NCBI RefSeq assembly: GCF_001261775.1
Contig: NZ_LN868538.1
Span: 1,074,312-1,138,311, forward strand
Direction of reading: 5' to 3'
DNA: 64,000 bases
From: Anaeromassilibacillus senegalensis
GTDB lineage: Bacteria; Bacillota; Clostridia; Oscillospirales; Acutalibacteraceae
Shown here: one piece after another, positions 37,207 to 46,309 of the stretch
How positions within the stretch are numbered: the stretch's first letter is position 1
How the letters are laid out: every line of letters starts with the position of its first letter
Made by a program: the position numbers and the translations under genes
The notes under the pieces: model-generated
Seen by the model: only the letters and a program-made list of their open reading frames with translations
The model's database searches: none
Told to the model about the DNA's origin: nothing

Positions 37207-40200
37207 TTATCCAATCGTTACCGCGCAATGCTTGACTGGGTTCTGTCCATTCAGCGTCGTGTACACGCCGGCGCTCTCGCCCGGCTTGCCGACCGCCCAA
37301 ACCCGGAAGTACCAGTCGTTGCCGATGCGGGCTACAAACTGCGTCTTGAGCACGCCGCCGCTGCCCACGGTGAAGCCGGGAACCAGCCCGTTTCCGTTGA
37401 CGACCGTCATCTTGAAGCAGTACGCGCTGCCGCGCTTCACGGTGAAGTCCACCGTCGTGTCGGAAACGACGCTCGCCTGCACCGCACCAACAGCCGCCGT
37501 TCCCGCCGCGCCGTAGAGATTGCCCATCGCGTTGGGGGTAGCGGAACTGCCGGAACCATTGTGAACCGGCGACTTTCTTTCCAGCGTGCCGATCGCCCCG
37601 CGCACCAGGCCGCTCGCCGCGTCCACGTCCTCTTGGCTGGCGTCCGGATTGTGCAGCGTCGCGCGTGCCTGTGCCAGCGCGTCCGTCAGCGCGTCGGCGC
37701 TTTCTTCCGTATAGAGGCGCAGGTCGTAGCCTTCCGCTTCCCTGATCCAATCTTCCAGCGCCTTTTTATCCGGAATCTTCCGCAGGGCTGCCATTGCTTC
37801 CGTCAAAATTGACGCCGCGTTGTTCACCTCGGACTGGGCCGGTTCCCCGTCGAGAAGCGCTTCCGCCGCGCGGAGCGCCGCCAGGAAGTCCGCCTTGCCG
37901 GGTTCCAGATAGGACTCCAGCTCCGCCTCGATGGCCTGCCCCTTTTCGATCAGCGCCAGCAGGGATTCCCAATCCGCCTTTCGGACCAGATTTTCCATGG
38001 CGACGCGCAGGGCTTCGGCGGCCTCTTTGATTTCCTTATCCATTGCGTCCGGATCATCATAGACGGCCTGGGCTTCCGCCAGGACTTTTTCATACGACGC
38101 CCAGCTGGACGCGATGAATTCGTCTTCCAAAAGCTGATCCGCCGATTCCAGCGTTTCTTTCAGCGCGGTCTTGTCGCCCTTTGCAAAACGCAGGTACTGG
38201 ATGGCCTTCAGCATAGCTGACCACGCGCGGTCGATGGACGCCTGATCCGCGTCTTTCTTTGCCAGCACTGTTTCCGCGTTGGCAAGCGCCTTGTCAAACG
38301 CCTCCTGTACGGTTGGAATCGCATTTTGATATTCCGCGCCTTTCTCCAACGCTTTCGCGCTGTCAACCACAGTCTTCAGAATCTGCTTGTTCACAACCGT
38401 GAATGCCAGCTCGACAGTGGTATCCGCGTTGGGCATCGTGGAACTCCAGAGGTACTGATTGACGTCAAAGCTGGCGTTGACCTCGACCGGCGTCCCGTTG
38501 ACGGTCACGCCCGCGAGCACCCTGCCTTCCACCGCCGGGACAAAAGCGAACGCCAGCGGCGTCTCCGCCGTCACCACGGCCTGATAAGAACCGGTCAGAT
38601 TCGGGAGCTTTTGCTCTTCCCCATTGATCAGGAGCTTGACATTCCGTGAGAAATTGACCGTCAGCACATGGTCGCCGGGCTCCTGCTCCGCCGGCTTCGT
38701 GATGCGGATTTCCGCCGCGGAGGAGAATTGCTTTGGCGCCTGCGTTGTGACGGAATCAACGGCGTACAGCCGCACATTCGTGGCCTTTTCCGCCGGGAAG
38801 GAAACCTTTTTCCAGGAAGAACTCGCCGCCCAGCTGCCGCTGGCGACGGTATGGTACGTGGCGCCGTTGTCGCTGCTCAGCTCAATGCGGTATTGTGTGA
38901 TCGTGCCGTTGCCCGCATTGGAACGCGGCAGATAGCGCAGGCCGTCCACGGTCTTCTCGCCGCCGAGGGCGATGTCGATCCAGTGGTCCTCGCGCGCCGC
39001 GCCCGCCCACAGGGTGTGCCAGATGGTGTTCGTGTTGCCGTCCAGCACCAGACGCGCCGGGCCTTCGCTCGCGCCGCCGTTCGGCTCCTCGCTGCCCGCC
39101 GTGGCAGTCATTCCCGCCACCGGAAGATCGTTGGCATCGTCCTCCGCCGGGTTCTTTTCGACCGTATCCACGGAGAAGTCCTTCAGGACCTCCGCGCCCA
39201 GCTCCTTCAGGCTCAGGCCGTTCGGCTCCTCGGTATATTCGTTGTTGGCGCGCGCCCACGCCCACTCAAATGCGAACCAGTCGAAATCCAGGTCGTAAGA
39301 TTCGCCGTTCAGCTTCTTCTGGTACTCGTCGATCCACTTCTGCCAGCGGACTTTGTAGTAATCGTTTGTTAGGCCGGCCCACTGGCGGTTGGAATAGTCC
39401 TTCAGGCCGCCCGCATTCGCCTGCGAAATGCCGCCCCAGGTGGTGATCAGTCCACGGGCGTTCAGCTCGTACAGCTCTTTCGTAAAATCGTCCGCGTTGG
39501 CGGCGAGGTCCTTTGCCTGTCCCACCCAGGTGCCCAGCAGGAACGCCTTCTGCGTGCCGAGGACCTGTTCAATCTCATCGATGATGCGCAGGAATTGTTC
39601 CGACCGGCGGGCAAACGCTTCCGCGTCGCCGCCGCTGGCGGCCTCCGCCATGCTCCTGTGGTACTCCTGCGCCGTATTGGAAAGCACCTGCTTGAGCACG
39701 TCCGCCAAATCGTACTGGTAGCCGGGGCTGTCCTTGAGCTTGTCGTAATCCTGCAAGAGCAGCTCCGCCGCGCGCTCCAGATCCTTCTTATCGTAGTCGA
39801 TCACCGCGTTGCCCCAGGTGGAAGCCGCGCTGATGTTCAGCGCCGGGCGGGCGTTGACCACAGACTCCGGCGCGCCCTGCCCCTTCATGTTCAGGGACGG
39901 ATTGTACACGGTGTCGTTCAGAATCCGCATGGCCTCAAACGCCGCGTCGCTGGCCGCGCCGTAGCGGCGGGTCGTGTAATCGCGGAACCACTGCTCCAGA
40001 TCGATGGCCTGCAGGTCGTCCGGCGTCTCGCTCCAGATCGTCTCAAAGAACAGGTCATACAGGACCGGGTTGTTCTGGGAGGCCTCCGGCGTGATGCCGA
40101 TGCCCTTCATCTGCTGCGCCGTCTGCGCGGCGCGGGGAATTTCACTGACAAAGTTTTCAATATGCCCGTGCAGGCCCATACGGCCGCCAAAGTTGTTCAG

Positions 40201-42804
40201 CATGCAGTACAGCCACGGCGTGTCCATAAATTCGCCGCCGTTCGCGGTCTCCCACGTGGGGGTCTTTTCCGCGTAGAGGTCCAGCACCAGCGCATGCTCG
40301 CGGTAGCCCTCCAATCCCTGCATCAGGGAGGTGGTCGGGTTGCCCTGCCACGCCTGAATGATCCACACGGCGTCCGGGTCCGCCTGCAGCATGGAGGAAA
40401 TCACATGGGAGCTGACCGTCGCGCCGGACATGCCGCCGGTGTTGCCGCCCTCGTGGAACGGGTCGGTCGCGTAGTAGTGCGAAACGTCGCCGTATACCTC
40501 GCGCTGGCATGCATAGAATTTTTCCGCAAAGGTGCTGTAGGTTTCGGTATCCGTCTTGAGCATCGCCGGGCGCTGGAAAGAACACCAGGTACCCTGCGGG
40601 ATGATCTGCGCGTCCGGCTGCTTGTCCTGAATGTCCACCGGCACCATGCCGCTGTAGCCCTGCAGGACCGGCTGCATCCCGAGCCGGCGCATGGTGAGCT
40701 GATTCTGCCGCGCCAACTCCGTGCGCTCCGTAAACCAGGTGTCGTGCACCGGGCCGCCAAAGCCGGTGAGGTTTGCCATATAGGCCCATGCGTAATACGC
40801 CGGGCCGGCGATGAAGTCCTTGGCCTCCTGATGGCTGTAGCCCAATTCTCCCAGGAACCGCCGCCAGACCTCTTCCTGCGCGGTGGCGTCCAGCACCACG
40901 TTCACGCCGTTGAGCGCCAGCCAGTCCAGCTCGTTGCGCCATTCCTCCTCGCCCCAGAAGGCCATGGAGTAAGACAGCGTGCAGTAGTTGTACGAGTACC
41001 GCACCGGGAACTGCGTCTCCCGGCGGACCGGCTTGTCCACGGGAACAATCGCGTCCGGCATCCGCACCTGATCGCCCAACTGGGAGATCATCACATTGCA
41101 GGAGTATTTTAAATAGTAATTCAGGCCGGTCGCCAAAGACACGCCGTCGTTGCCCACGATTTTGATGGTGCCGTCGTCCGCGTTGGAAAGCGCGAAATAA
41201 TCGTAGCCGTTCGCGCCCGGCGCCGCCAGCTCAAAGGTGAACCAATCGACGTATTCTTTGCCGAGGCGGCGTTCCACGATCCCCTGTACTTCCTGAATGG
41301 TCATTTCCGGGGTAATCTCCACATTGTACGGGGAATCCGTGAAATCGGGCACGCTGACCGCCGGGGTCTCCTGCACCGGCGTGCCGCTGGGCTCGCCCAG
41401 CACGCGCACTTCGTTGAGGACCGCCTGCGCGGACGCGGAGTTATACTCCATGTACACGCGCACGATGCGCGCTTCCTTGCCGCCCAGATCGTAGGCTTCG
41501 CCCTCCGCCGGGCAAATCTCCGCGGAGGTCTTTTCGGCTATCTTATCAAAGTCGCGTCCGTCCATGCTGGTATAGAGGGAATACTGGGAATAGCCGTTTG
41601 CGGGCGTATAAATTTCCACCCGGTCGATGTTGTAGTTTTCCTCCAGGTCGATGTCCACATAGGCCGGATACATCGAGCCATTCCACGAATTGGTGGTCTG
41701 GCCGTCGTTCACCCGGTAGGCGTTCGCCTGGTTGGAACTGGTATGTACGGGTTTGTTCCACGCGACGCTCTCCGTGTCCTCCTGCGCGTCACCGGGGGCC
41801 GCGAAGATTTTAAATTCCGCGATAGCCGGCCAGGGGTCTCCCCCGCCGGACGTGATGCTGGTGATTTCCACGCGCACATCGGTCAGCTCCACAGGGGCGT
41901 CCAGCGCATGCGTGCGCAGGCAGTCCTCGCGCGTCGCCGTCGCGCCCTCGACCAGCGTGTTCCAGTCCGCGTCGTCCTTTCCCTTGCCGAGGATGTTGTA
42001 CGTGAACACAAACTGGTTGCTGTCCGGGTTCAGCTCCTCAAAGGCAATCTCAAATGACTGCACACGGCGCTGCTCCGGCAAGGCAAGCTGCACCCACGCG
42101 GGCTTGCCGCCCAGGGAGCTCATGCCGCCGTTGAGGAAGACATACAGGGAACCGTAGTTGCCATCCACCAGATTGGCGGAATTCCCCGCACCGCCGCCGA
42201 CGGAGGTAATCTCCGCGTCGGGGGCGATATTCACCAGTTCTTCCTCCTGGGTGTCGTCCTCCACCCAAATTTCCACCTCCGCCATGGCGGGCCAGAAGGC
42301 CCCCGCGGCACCGTCATTCTTGGGGTTGGACAGCTCCACCTTGAGGTGGGAGAGATAGGTCGCGGTATCAAAGGTATAGGTATAGTCGTCGTCGAAGCCG
42401 TGATCCGCCTGCTCGTCCGCGCCGATGTAATCGGACGTGACGTTGTTGATCGCGTAGGACAGGTTCATGTCCACCGACCAGGCGGAGTGGCCGCTCTCGA
42501 ACTTGACCACAACCTTCTTTACCGGTTTGCCGAGCGCGGGCGGCAGCTGAAAGACCACCTCCGTGGGCCAGGTCCCGCTGTTGCGCACCCAGAGCGTGGT
42601 AGAATCGCCGTCCACCAGATTCTCCGGGCCGCGCCCCGCCTCGTTTTCCGGCGCGTCGATCGCACACTGCGCGGCGATGTTGACGAGTTTCCCCTCTTCC
42701 GCCGTCTGCGTCCGTGCGAGTGCCGTCAGCGGCAGGGAAGAAACCACCAGCAGGACGCACAGCAGCGTGCTGAGCAGGGATTTGATTTTTTTCACAAAAA
42801 GCAC
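37207..42804 (-). CDS. Secreted GH89 alpha-N-acetylglucosaminidase with CBM32, FIVAR and shared C-terminal module
   Basis: Exported 1865-residue enzyme of the NAGLU family, removing alpha-linked GlcNAc such as mucin GlcNAc-alpha-1,4-Gal caps. Signal peptide 1-30; three N-terminal F5/8 (CBM32-like) domains (about 35-480); GH89 N-domain, TIM barrel and helical domain (about 500-1180). Two acidic residues fit the catalytic pair: E785 (DPFHEGGNTGG) and E846 (LDLYAEKTP). CMLNNFGGRMGLHGH is a strong family mark. A fourth CBM32 (about 1210-1350), the linker domain also seen in the second GH2 protein, at least four FIVAR repeats (about 1445-1755) and the shared C-terminal module (about 1775-1865) follow. 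Architecture parallels the C. perfringens GH89 enzyme. GGAGGTG precedes ATG 42804; monocistronic. Confidence 0.93.
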   Translation of the reverse strand: MLFVKKIKSLLSTLLCVLLVVSSLPLTALARTQTAEEGKLVNIAAQCAIDAPENEAGRGPENLVDGDSTTLWVRNSGTWPTEVVFQLPPALGKPVKKVVVKFESGHSAWSVDMNLSYAINNVTSDYIGADEQADHGFDDDYTYTFDTATYLSHLKVELSNPKNDGAAGAFWPAMAEVEIWVEDDTQEEELVNIAPDAEITSVGGGAGNSANLVDGNYGSLYVFLNGGMSSLGGKPAWVQLALPEQRRVQSFEIAFEELNPDSNQFVFTYNILGKGKDDADWNTLVEGATATREDCLRTHALDAPVELTDVRVEITSITSGGGDPWPAIAEFKIFAAPGDAQEDTESVAWNKPVHTSSNQANAYRVNDGQTTNSWNGSMYPAYVDIDLEENYNIDRVEIYTPANGYSQYSLYTSMDGRDFDKIAEKTSAEICPAEGEAYDLGGKEARIVRVYMEYNSASAQAVLNEVRVLGEPSGTPVQETPAVSVPDFTDSPYNVEITPEMTIQEVQGIVERRLGKEYVDWFTFELAAPGANGYDYFALSNADDGTIKIVGNDGVSLATGLNYYLKYSCNVMISQLGDQVRMPDAIVPVDKPVRRETQFPVRYSYNYCTLSYSMAFWGEEEWRNELDWLALNGVNVVLDATAQEEVWRRFLGELGYSHQEAKDFIAGPAYYAWAYMANLTGFGGPVHDTWFTERTELARQNQLTMRRLGMQPVLQGYSGMVPVDIQDKQPDAQIIPQGTWCSFQRPAMLKTDTETYSTFAEKFYACQREVYGDVSHYYATDPFHEGGNTGGMSGATVSSHVISSMLQADPDAVWIIQAWQGNPTTSLMQGLEGYREHALVLDLYAEKTPTWETANGGEFMDTPWLYCMLNNFGGRMGLHGHIENFVSEIPRAAQTAQQMKGIGITPEASQNNPVLYDLFFETIWSETPDDLQAIDLEQWFRDYTTRRYGAASDAAFEAMRILNDTVYNPSLNMKGQGAPESVVNARPALNISAASTWGNAVIDYDKKDLERAAELLLQDYDKLKDSPGYQYDLADVLKQVLSNTAQEYHRSMAEAASGGDAEAFARRSEQFLRIIDEIEQVLGTQKAFLLGTWVGQAKDLAANADDFTKELYELNARGLITTWGGISQANAGGLKDYSNRQWAGLTNDYYKVRWQKWIDEYQKKLNGESYDLDFDWFAFEWAWARANNEYTEEPNGLSLKELGAEVLKDFSVDTVEKNPAEDDANDLPVAGMTATAGSEEPNGGASEGPARLVLDGNTNTIWHTLWAGAAREDHWIDIALGGEKTVDGLRYLPRSNAGNGTITQYRIELSSDNGATYHTVASGSWAASSSWKKVSFPAEKATNVRLYAVDSVTTQAPKQFSSAAEIRITKPAEQEPGDHVLTVNFSRNVKLLINGEEQKLPNLTGSYQAVVTAETPLAFAFVPAVEGRVLAGVTVNGTPVEVNASFDVNQYLWSSTMPNADTTVELAFTVVNKQILKTVVDSAKALEKGAEYQNAIPTVQEAFDKALANAETVLAKKDADQASIDRAWSAMLKAIQYLRFAKGDKTALKETLESADQLLEDEFIASSWASYEKVLAEAQAVYDDPDAMDKEIKEAAEALRVAMENLVRKADWESLLALIEKGQAIEAELESYLEPGKADFLAALRAAEALLDGEPAQSEVNNAASILTEAMAALRKIPDKKALEDWIREAEGYDLRLYTEESADALTDALAQARATLHNPDASQEDVDAASGLVRGAIGTLERKSPVHNGSGSSATPNAMGNLYGAAGTAAVGAVQASVVSDTTVDFTVKRGSAYCFKMTVVNGNGLVPGFTVGSGGVLKTQFVARIGNDWYFRVWAVGKPGESAGVYTTLNGQNPVKHCAVTIG

Positions 42805-42976
42805 CTCCTGTTCATATTCTTTTCATTTATTTTATCATCTCACAGGCAGAGCTTCAATCATTTTCGCAAAAAAGCATTATCGCCGCGAATGTTTACATTG
42901 GGGGCATTTTGTTGGAAATAAAACTTAAACAGGTGCTTTTCGCCAGCGTAAAAACGCGTATAACACCATTTTCACA

Positions 42977-43021
42977 CCTAAAAAATCCATGCTTCAATGA
43001 ATGAAGCATGGATTTTTTAGG
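42977..43021. terminator. Strong 20-bp-stem bidirectional terminator
   Basis: CCTAAAAAATCC... arm (42977-42996), 5-base loop, complementary arm (43002-43021). The A/T runs at the stem base serve as T-tail on both strands. It ends the minus-strand gene at 43041-43598 upstream of GH89. The remaining 236-bp gap is AT-rich and should hold the GH89 promoter. Confidence 0.85.
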
Positions 43022-43040
43022 TTCTGCTACGTGATCCCTT

Positions 43041-43598
43041 TTACGGATTTAATATTCTTTTATACAAAATCGGTTTATCATAACCAAACGTCCTCTTCCC
43101 GTTGACTTCCATACACTCGGATACCTCCAGCCACTCCTCTGAAAAACGTTCAAACAGTGTAAACTTTAAAACAGGAGAAAACTGGCTCACGCTTCCGCCT
43201 TCCCACACGCCGTTTTTAAACTGATAAATTGCCGGTGTGAATTTTTTGGAAACCTTTAAATCCGAGTAGTTCACTGTACGCAATTGTTCATAGGTAAAAT
43301 TAGACTTATCATAGCCATCCGGTATTTCGTAAGAAGTCAGCTGAACGGTTTCTCCTTCTTCTGTGAAGAGAAACAAATGGGACGACGCGTGCGTCTTTCC
43401 CCGTTCGGTGTAACGGCTCTCTTCTACCAGAAACACGCCTGAAAAATCCTCGGACAGCCCGCTGATTTTGTCGTTGCAAACCGTATTGATGTGCTCTGCA
43501 AAAGGATACTCCATTCCTTGCGTCTGCATATCCCTATATTGCTCCACATTGTTAAATCGCCCACTTAAAATTTTTATAAAATCCTGTAAGTGTCTCAT
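43041..43598 (-). CDS. Hypothetical protein with CpcT/CpeT-like features
   Basis: A 185-residue soluble protein. The start HLQDFIKILSGRFNNVEQYRDM and later DFSGVFLVEESRY and YQFKNGVWEGG resemble the CpcT/CpeT beta-barrel family (first described as phycobilin lyases), whose members outside cyanobacteria have no known ligand. I regard that assignment as tentative. ATG 43598 is preceded by GAAAGGAAAGGG. No signal peptide. It is AT-richer than the flanking glycosidase and DUF975 genes and stands alone between terminators, so it may be acquired. Confidence 0.6.
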   Translation of the reverse strand: MRHLQDFIKILSGRFNNVEQYRDMQTQGMEYPFAEHINTVCNDKISGLSEDFSGVFLVEESRYTERGKTHASSHLFLFTEEGETVQLTSYEIPDGYDKSNFTYEQLRTVNYSDLKVSKKFTPAIYQFKNGVWEGGSVSQFSPVLKFTLFERFSEEWLEVSECMEVNGKRTFGYDKPILYKRILNP

Positions 43599-43708
43599 AT
43601 AAAACCCTTTCCTTTCACATGGATTCCCTTTTGATGACTGTTAAGATACTCCTTATCTTTTAATTCATTGTGACCTGTTTCTGAACAACTTTAGACATGA
43701 TGAAAAAA

Positions 43709-43742
43709 GGACAGACGTCCGGTTTTTACCGGTCATCTGTCC
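43709..43742 (-). terminator. Terminator after the first DUF975 gene
   Basis: Two-step stem GGACAGA...CCGGT/ACCGG...TCTGTCC (43709-43742), with an A-run on the plus side that gives a T-run on the minus transcript. Confidence 0.75.
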
Positions 43743-43751
43743 CAATTTATT

Positions 43752-44537
43752 TTAGATCGTATCCATTGGCGGCTTGGAGAACGGGTTCTCCACCGCAGGC
43801 TCCGTGAGCAGCAGGCCCAACTCTTCCGGGTTGACGGCACCGTTTTGAATCGCGCGGTCGCGCAGGAAAATGTACAGCTCCGCCATGGAGGCCTCCATAT
43901 ACGGTTCGACAAACAGCGTGCCGACGCCGAGGCACAGCATGCCGAGGAAATACCAGCCGATAAAGGACAGCTGCAAAATAAAAATGTTCATCTTCTCGCC
44001 GTCCGTCATCGCGCGGCTGATCTCCCGCACACGGTCGCCCGGAAGATTCGGGTTATCAGAGAGGATATACGGCACCAGAAAATACTGGTACGACTTGTAG
44101 ATGCCCGGAATGACGAACAGCAGGCTCCACAGAAAAATATACAAACTCGTGACAAACATCGCCGCCACGGAATTTTTGTAGTTCGTGCCAAAACCGCTGA
44201 ACAGCGTTTCCATCCGCACATCACCGAAGTGGTTCTGCACAAAGTACCGCGCACGTCCGATCGACAGGACATTCACAACAAAAATACTCAGCAGCAGGCC
44301 GATCAACGTGAGCGGCACGGACCACGAGAGAAACTGCTCCGCCACCATTTGCAGGTAACCGCTGTCATAGAGAAAGCCATAATTCATAAACTGCTGGCCC
44401 AGATTGTTGAACGTGCTCCCTATACTAGCGAAGCCCGCCAGCAGGGCAGCGACCAATGCGACCACAAACGCACGCCAATAACGCCCTCTCAGCGCAATTT
44501 TCGCGTTTTCCTTCAAAATACTTCTGCTCCACATCAT
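43752..44537 (-). CDS. DUF975 family integral membrane protein
   Basis: A 261-residue membrane protein of the DUF975 family with about five to six helices. Family marks: SRSILKENAKIALRGRYWRAFVVAL at the N-terminus, IGRARYFVQNHFGDVRMETLFSGF in the middle, and SFIGWYFLGMLCLGVGTLFVEPY before the C-terminal helix. It ends in a short acidic/proline tail. ATG 44537 (or 44534) with GGGGAG upstream. It has a close paralogue 113 bp upstream (44651-46006), indicating tandem duplication. Function is unknown; a role in membrane or envelope homeostasis is only a guess. Confidence 0.88.
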   Translation of the reverse strand: MMWSRSILKENAKIALRGRYWRAFVVALVAALLAGFASIGSTFNNLGQQFMNYGFLYDSGYLQMVAEQFLSWSVPLTLIGLLLSIFVVNVLSIGRARYFVQNHFGDVRMETLFSGFGTNYKNSVAAMFVTSLYIFLWSLLFVIPGIYKSYQYFLVPYILSDNPNLPGDRVREISRAMTDGEKMNIFILQLSFIGWYFLGMLCLGVGTLFVEPYMEASMAELYIFLRDRAIQNGAVNPEELGLLLTEPAVENPFSKPPMDTI

Positions 44538-44650
44538 ACATTCTCCCCTTCACGTTGGTTTCCCGGATTCCTGATCCTGTTAGATTGTATGTTTGATTAT
44601 ATGCGCCGCATATGTCGTTTCAATGTCTTTTTCAGCCGCTTTTCTACAAA

Positions 44651-46006
44651 TCAAAGGGAGGTCGGAATGACAGGCGGCTGCGGCGGCTCCTGCGAATCGT
44701 CGGACATGCTTTCAGTCTCTGGTTTTTCCAGTTGAATCCGAGGCTGCTCCGCGGGCGGTTCCGGCTTTTCCAACTGGATTCCCGGTTCTTCCGGTTTTTC
44801 CAGATTGACGGCCGGTTTCTCCGGGACAGGGGCAGCCGGAGGCGGCACGGGAGCGCCGTACGGCGGCATGTTTTGATTTACAGGCGGAACATACGGGGAA
44901 ACCGGCGGCGTGTACGGCGCGGTTGGCGGCGTATACGGGCTTGCCGGGGTGTACGGCACATAGGTGGTCTGCGGCGGCGTATAGACCGGCGCGGACTGCG
45001 GATTAAAGGGAGAGAACGGCGTAACCGGCGGCACGCCGCCCGCCAGGTTCAACTCCGCGGGATCGATAAAACCGTTCTGAATCGCGCGGTCGCGCAGGAA
45101 AATATACAGCTCCGCGACACTCGCTTCATAGTACGGATTGACAAACAGGCCGCCCAGGCCAAAGCACAGGGAACCCAGGAAATACCAGCCGATAAAGGAC
45201 AGATCCAGCGTAAAGATGGCGCCCTTTTCCCCGCTGGTCAGCAGGGAGCTGATCTGCCGCGCACGGGAACCCGTCAGCGTCGGGTTATCCGCCAGCAGAT
45301 ATTTGACAAAATAGTATTGGTAAACCTTGATCACATACGGAATGACCAGGAACAGGCTTGCAAAGATCAGAAGCGACATTGCATACGCGCCGCCGAGGAT
45401 GGCAAACAGGCTGAAGAGCATGATGGCCATCATAATATACAGCCACATATCCACCAGCAGCGTCGTGGTACACAGCGCGCCCACCGTGTTGAGGTAGCCC
45501 GATTTGAACGCGCCGAACAGGTGCTCAAATTTTGTATCCCCGAACCGGTTGTGGATAAAGAACCGGCATTTCCCCATCGCGATGGGGTTGCCGACAAAGA
45601 ATTGGAAGGCGAGCGCCAACCCGAATACAATCAGCAGGACAACGCCGACCACAGACAGGACCGCCATTCCGCCATAACCCAGCTCATCCCAGAAGCTATG
45701 GGAAGAAAATGGGTCGTTGCCATAATAGTCGTACCGTCCGTTAAAATCGCGGAAATCGTCGTAGTATCCGTAGTCGTCCCAGTCGTCGTAATAATCATAA
45801 CGTTCGCTGTAGCCGCTGTACGGGTCGAGCTGGTCTTCCATGTTGGAAAACGCGCGCTCCGCGCCGCCCATGTTCCAGATGTTCATCCGCCCCAGGCCGG
45901 AGGTCCCCGCCAGGATGCAGGCGATCAGCGCCACGGCAAAGCAGATCCAGTACCGCCCTTTCAGAGCGGTTTTCGCATTTGATTTTATAATCCTTCTATC
46001 CCACAT
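44651..46006 (-). CDS. DUF975 family membrane protein with proline-rich tail
   Basis: A 451-residue DUF975 paralogue of the downstream gene: KSNAKTALKGRYWICFAVAL, MGKCRFFIHNRFGDTKFEHLF and SFIGWYFLGSLCFGLGGLFVNPYYE. It differs by a Tyr/Asp-rich insertion (about residues 60-100) after the first helix, and a long cytosolic C-terminal tail of YTPP-type repeats and three LEKPE-type repeats (about 335-440). Start taken at ATG 46006 behind GAGGGG; the ORF extends to 46120 without a ribosome site. Such tails can mediate protein-protein contacts. Probably co-expressed with the paralogue. Confidence 0.87.
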   Translation of the reverse strand: MWDRRIIKSNAKTALKGRYWICFAVALIACILAGTSGLGRMNIWNMGGAERAFSNMEDQLDPYSGYSERYDYYDDWDDYGYYDDFRDFNGRYDYYGNDPFSSHSFWDELGYGGMAVLSVVGVVLLIVFGLALAFQFFVGNPIAMGKCRFFIHNRFGDTKFEHLFGAFKSGYLNTVGALCTTTLLVDMWLYIMMAIMLFSLFAILGGAYAMSLLIFASLFLVIPYVIKVYQYYFVKYLLADNPTLTGSRARQISSLLTSGEKGAIFTLDLSFIGWYFLGSLCFGLGGLFVNPYYEASVAELYIFLRDRAIQNGFIDPAELNLAGGVPPVTPFSPFNPQSAPVYTPPQTTYVPYTPASPYTPPTAPYTPPVSPYVPPVNQNMPPYGAPVPPPAAPVPEKPAVNLEKPEEPGIQLEKPEPPAEQPRIQLEKPETESMSDDSQEPPQPPVIPTSL

Positions 46007-46309
46007 AGGATGTTTCCCCTCTTTCAAGTGAATTTCTGTGACTTTATCCAACAAGTTGATACTCATTATAAACTTTTTTGCGAATATCTGCAAGGGAATT
46101 TGCACAAGAACCGTTTCCATTGTATGGGTTTTTGCGTGATATTAGAAGGAGAGCCAATTTATACTAAACATATCTTAAAAAGATAAATATAAAATACAAA
46201 AATCATTCTGGGTATTTTATGTGAACTTTTTTTACATTTTATGTAACAATTAATATATAATGCTATATTTGTTATAAGGAAAATCCGAAATATACAAAGG
46301 AGTGATTTT
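46007..46309. promoter_or_regulatory. Divergent AT-rich region with promoter and TTACAT dyad for the LRR gene
   Basis: No gene. A TTTACA at 46231-46236 and TATAAT at 46256-46261 (19 bp apart; TATATA at 46254 gives 17 bp) form a plausible promoter. TTACAT-TTT-ATGTAA (46232-46246) is a 6-bp-arm dyad overlapping the -35, a possible operator. AT content rises sharply here and stays high through the LRR gene. Confidence 0.5.
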
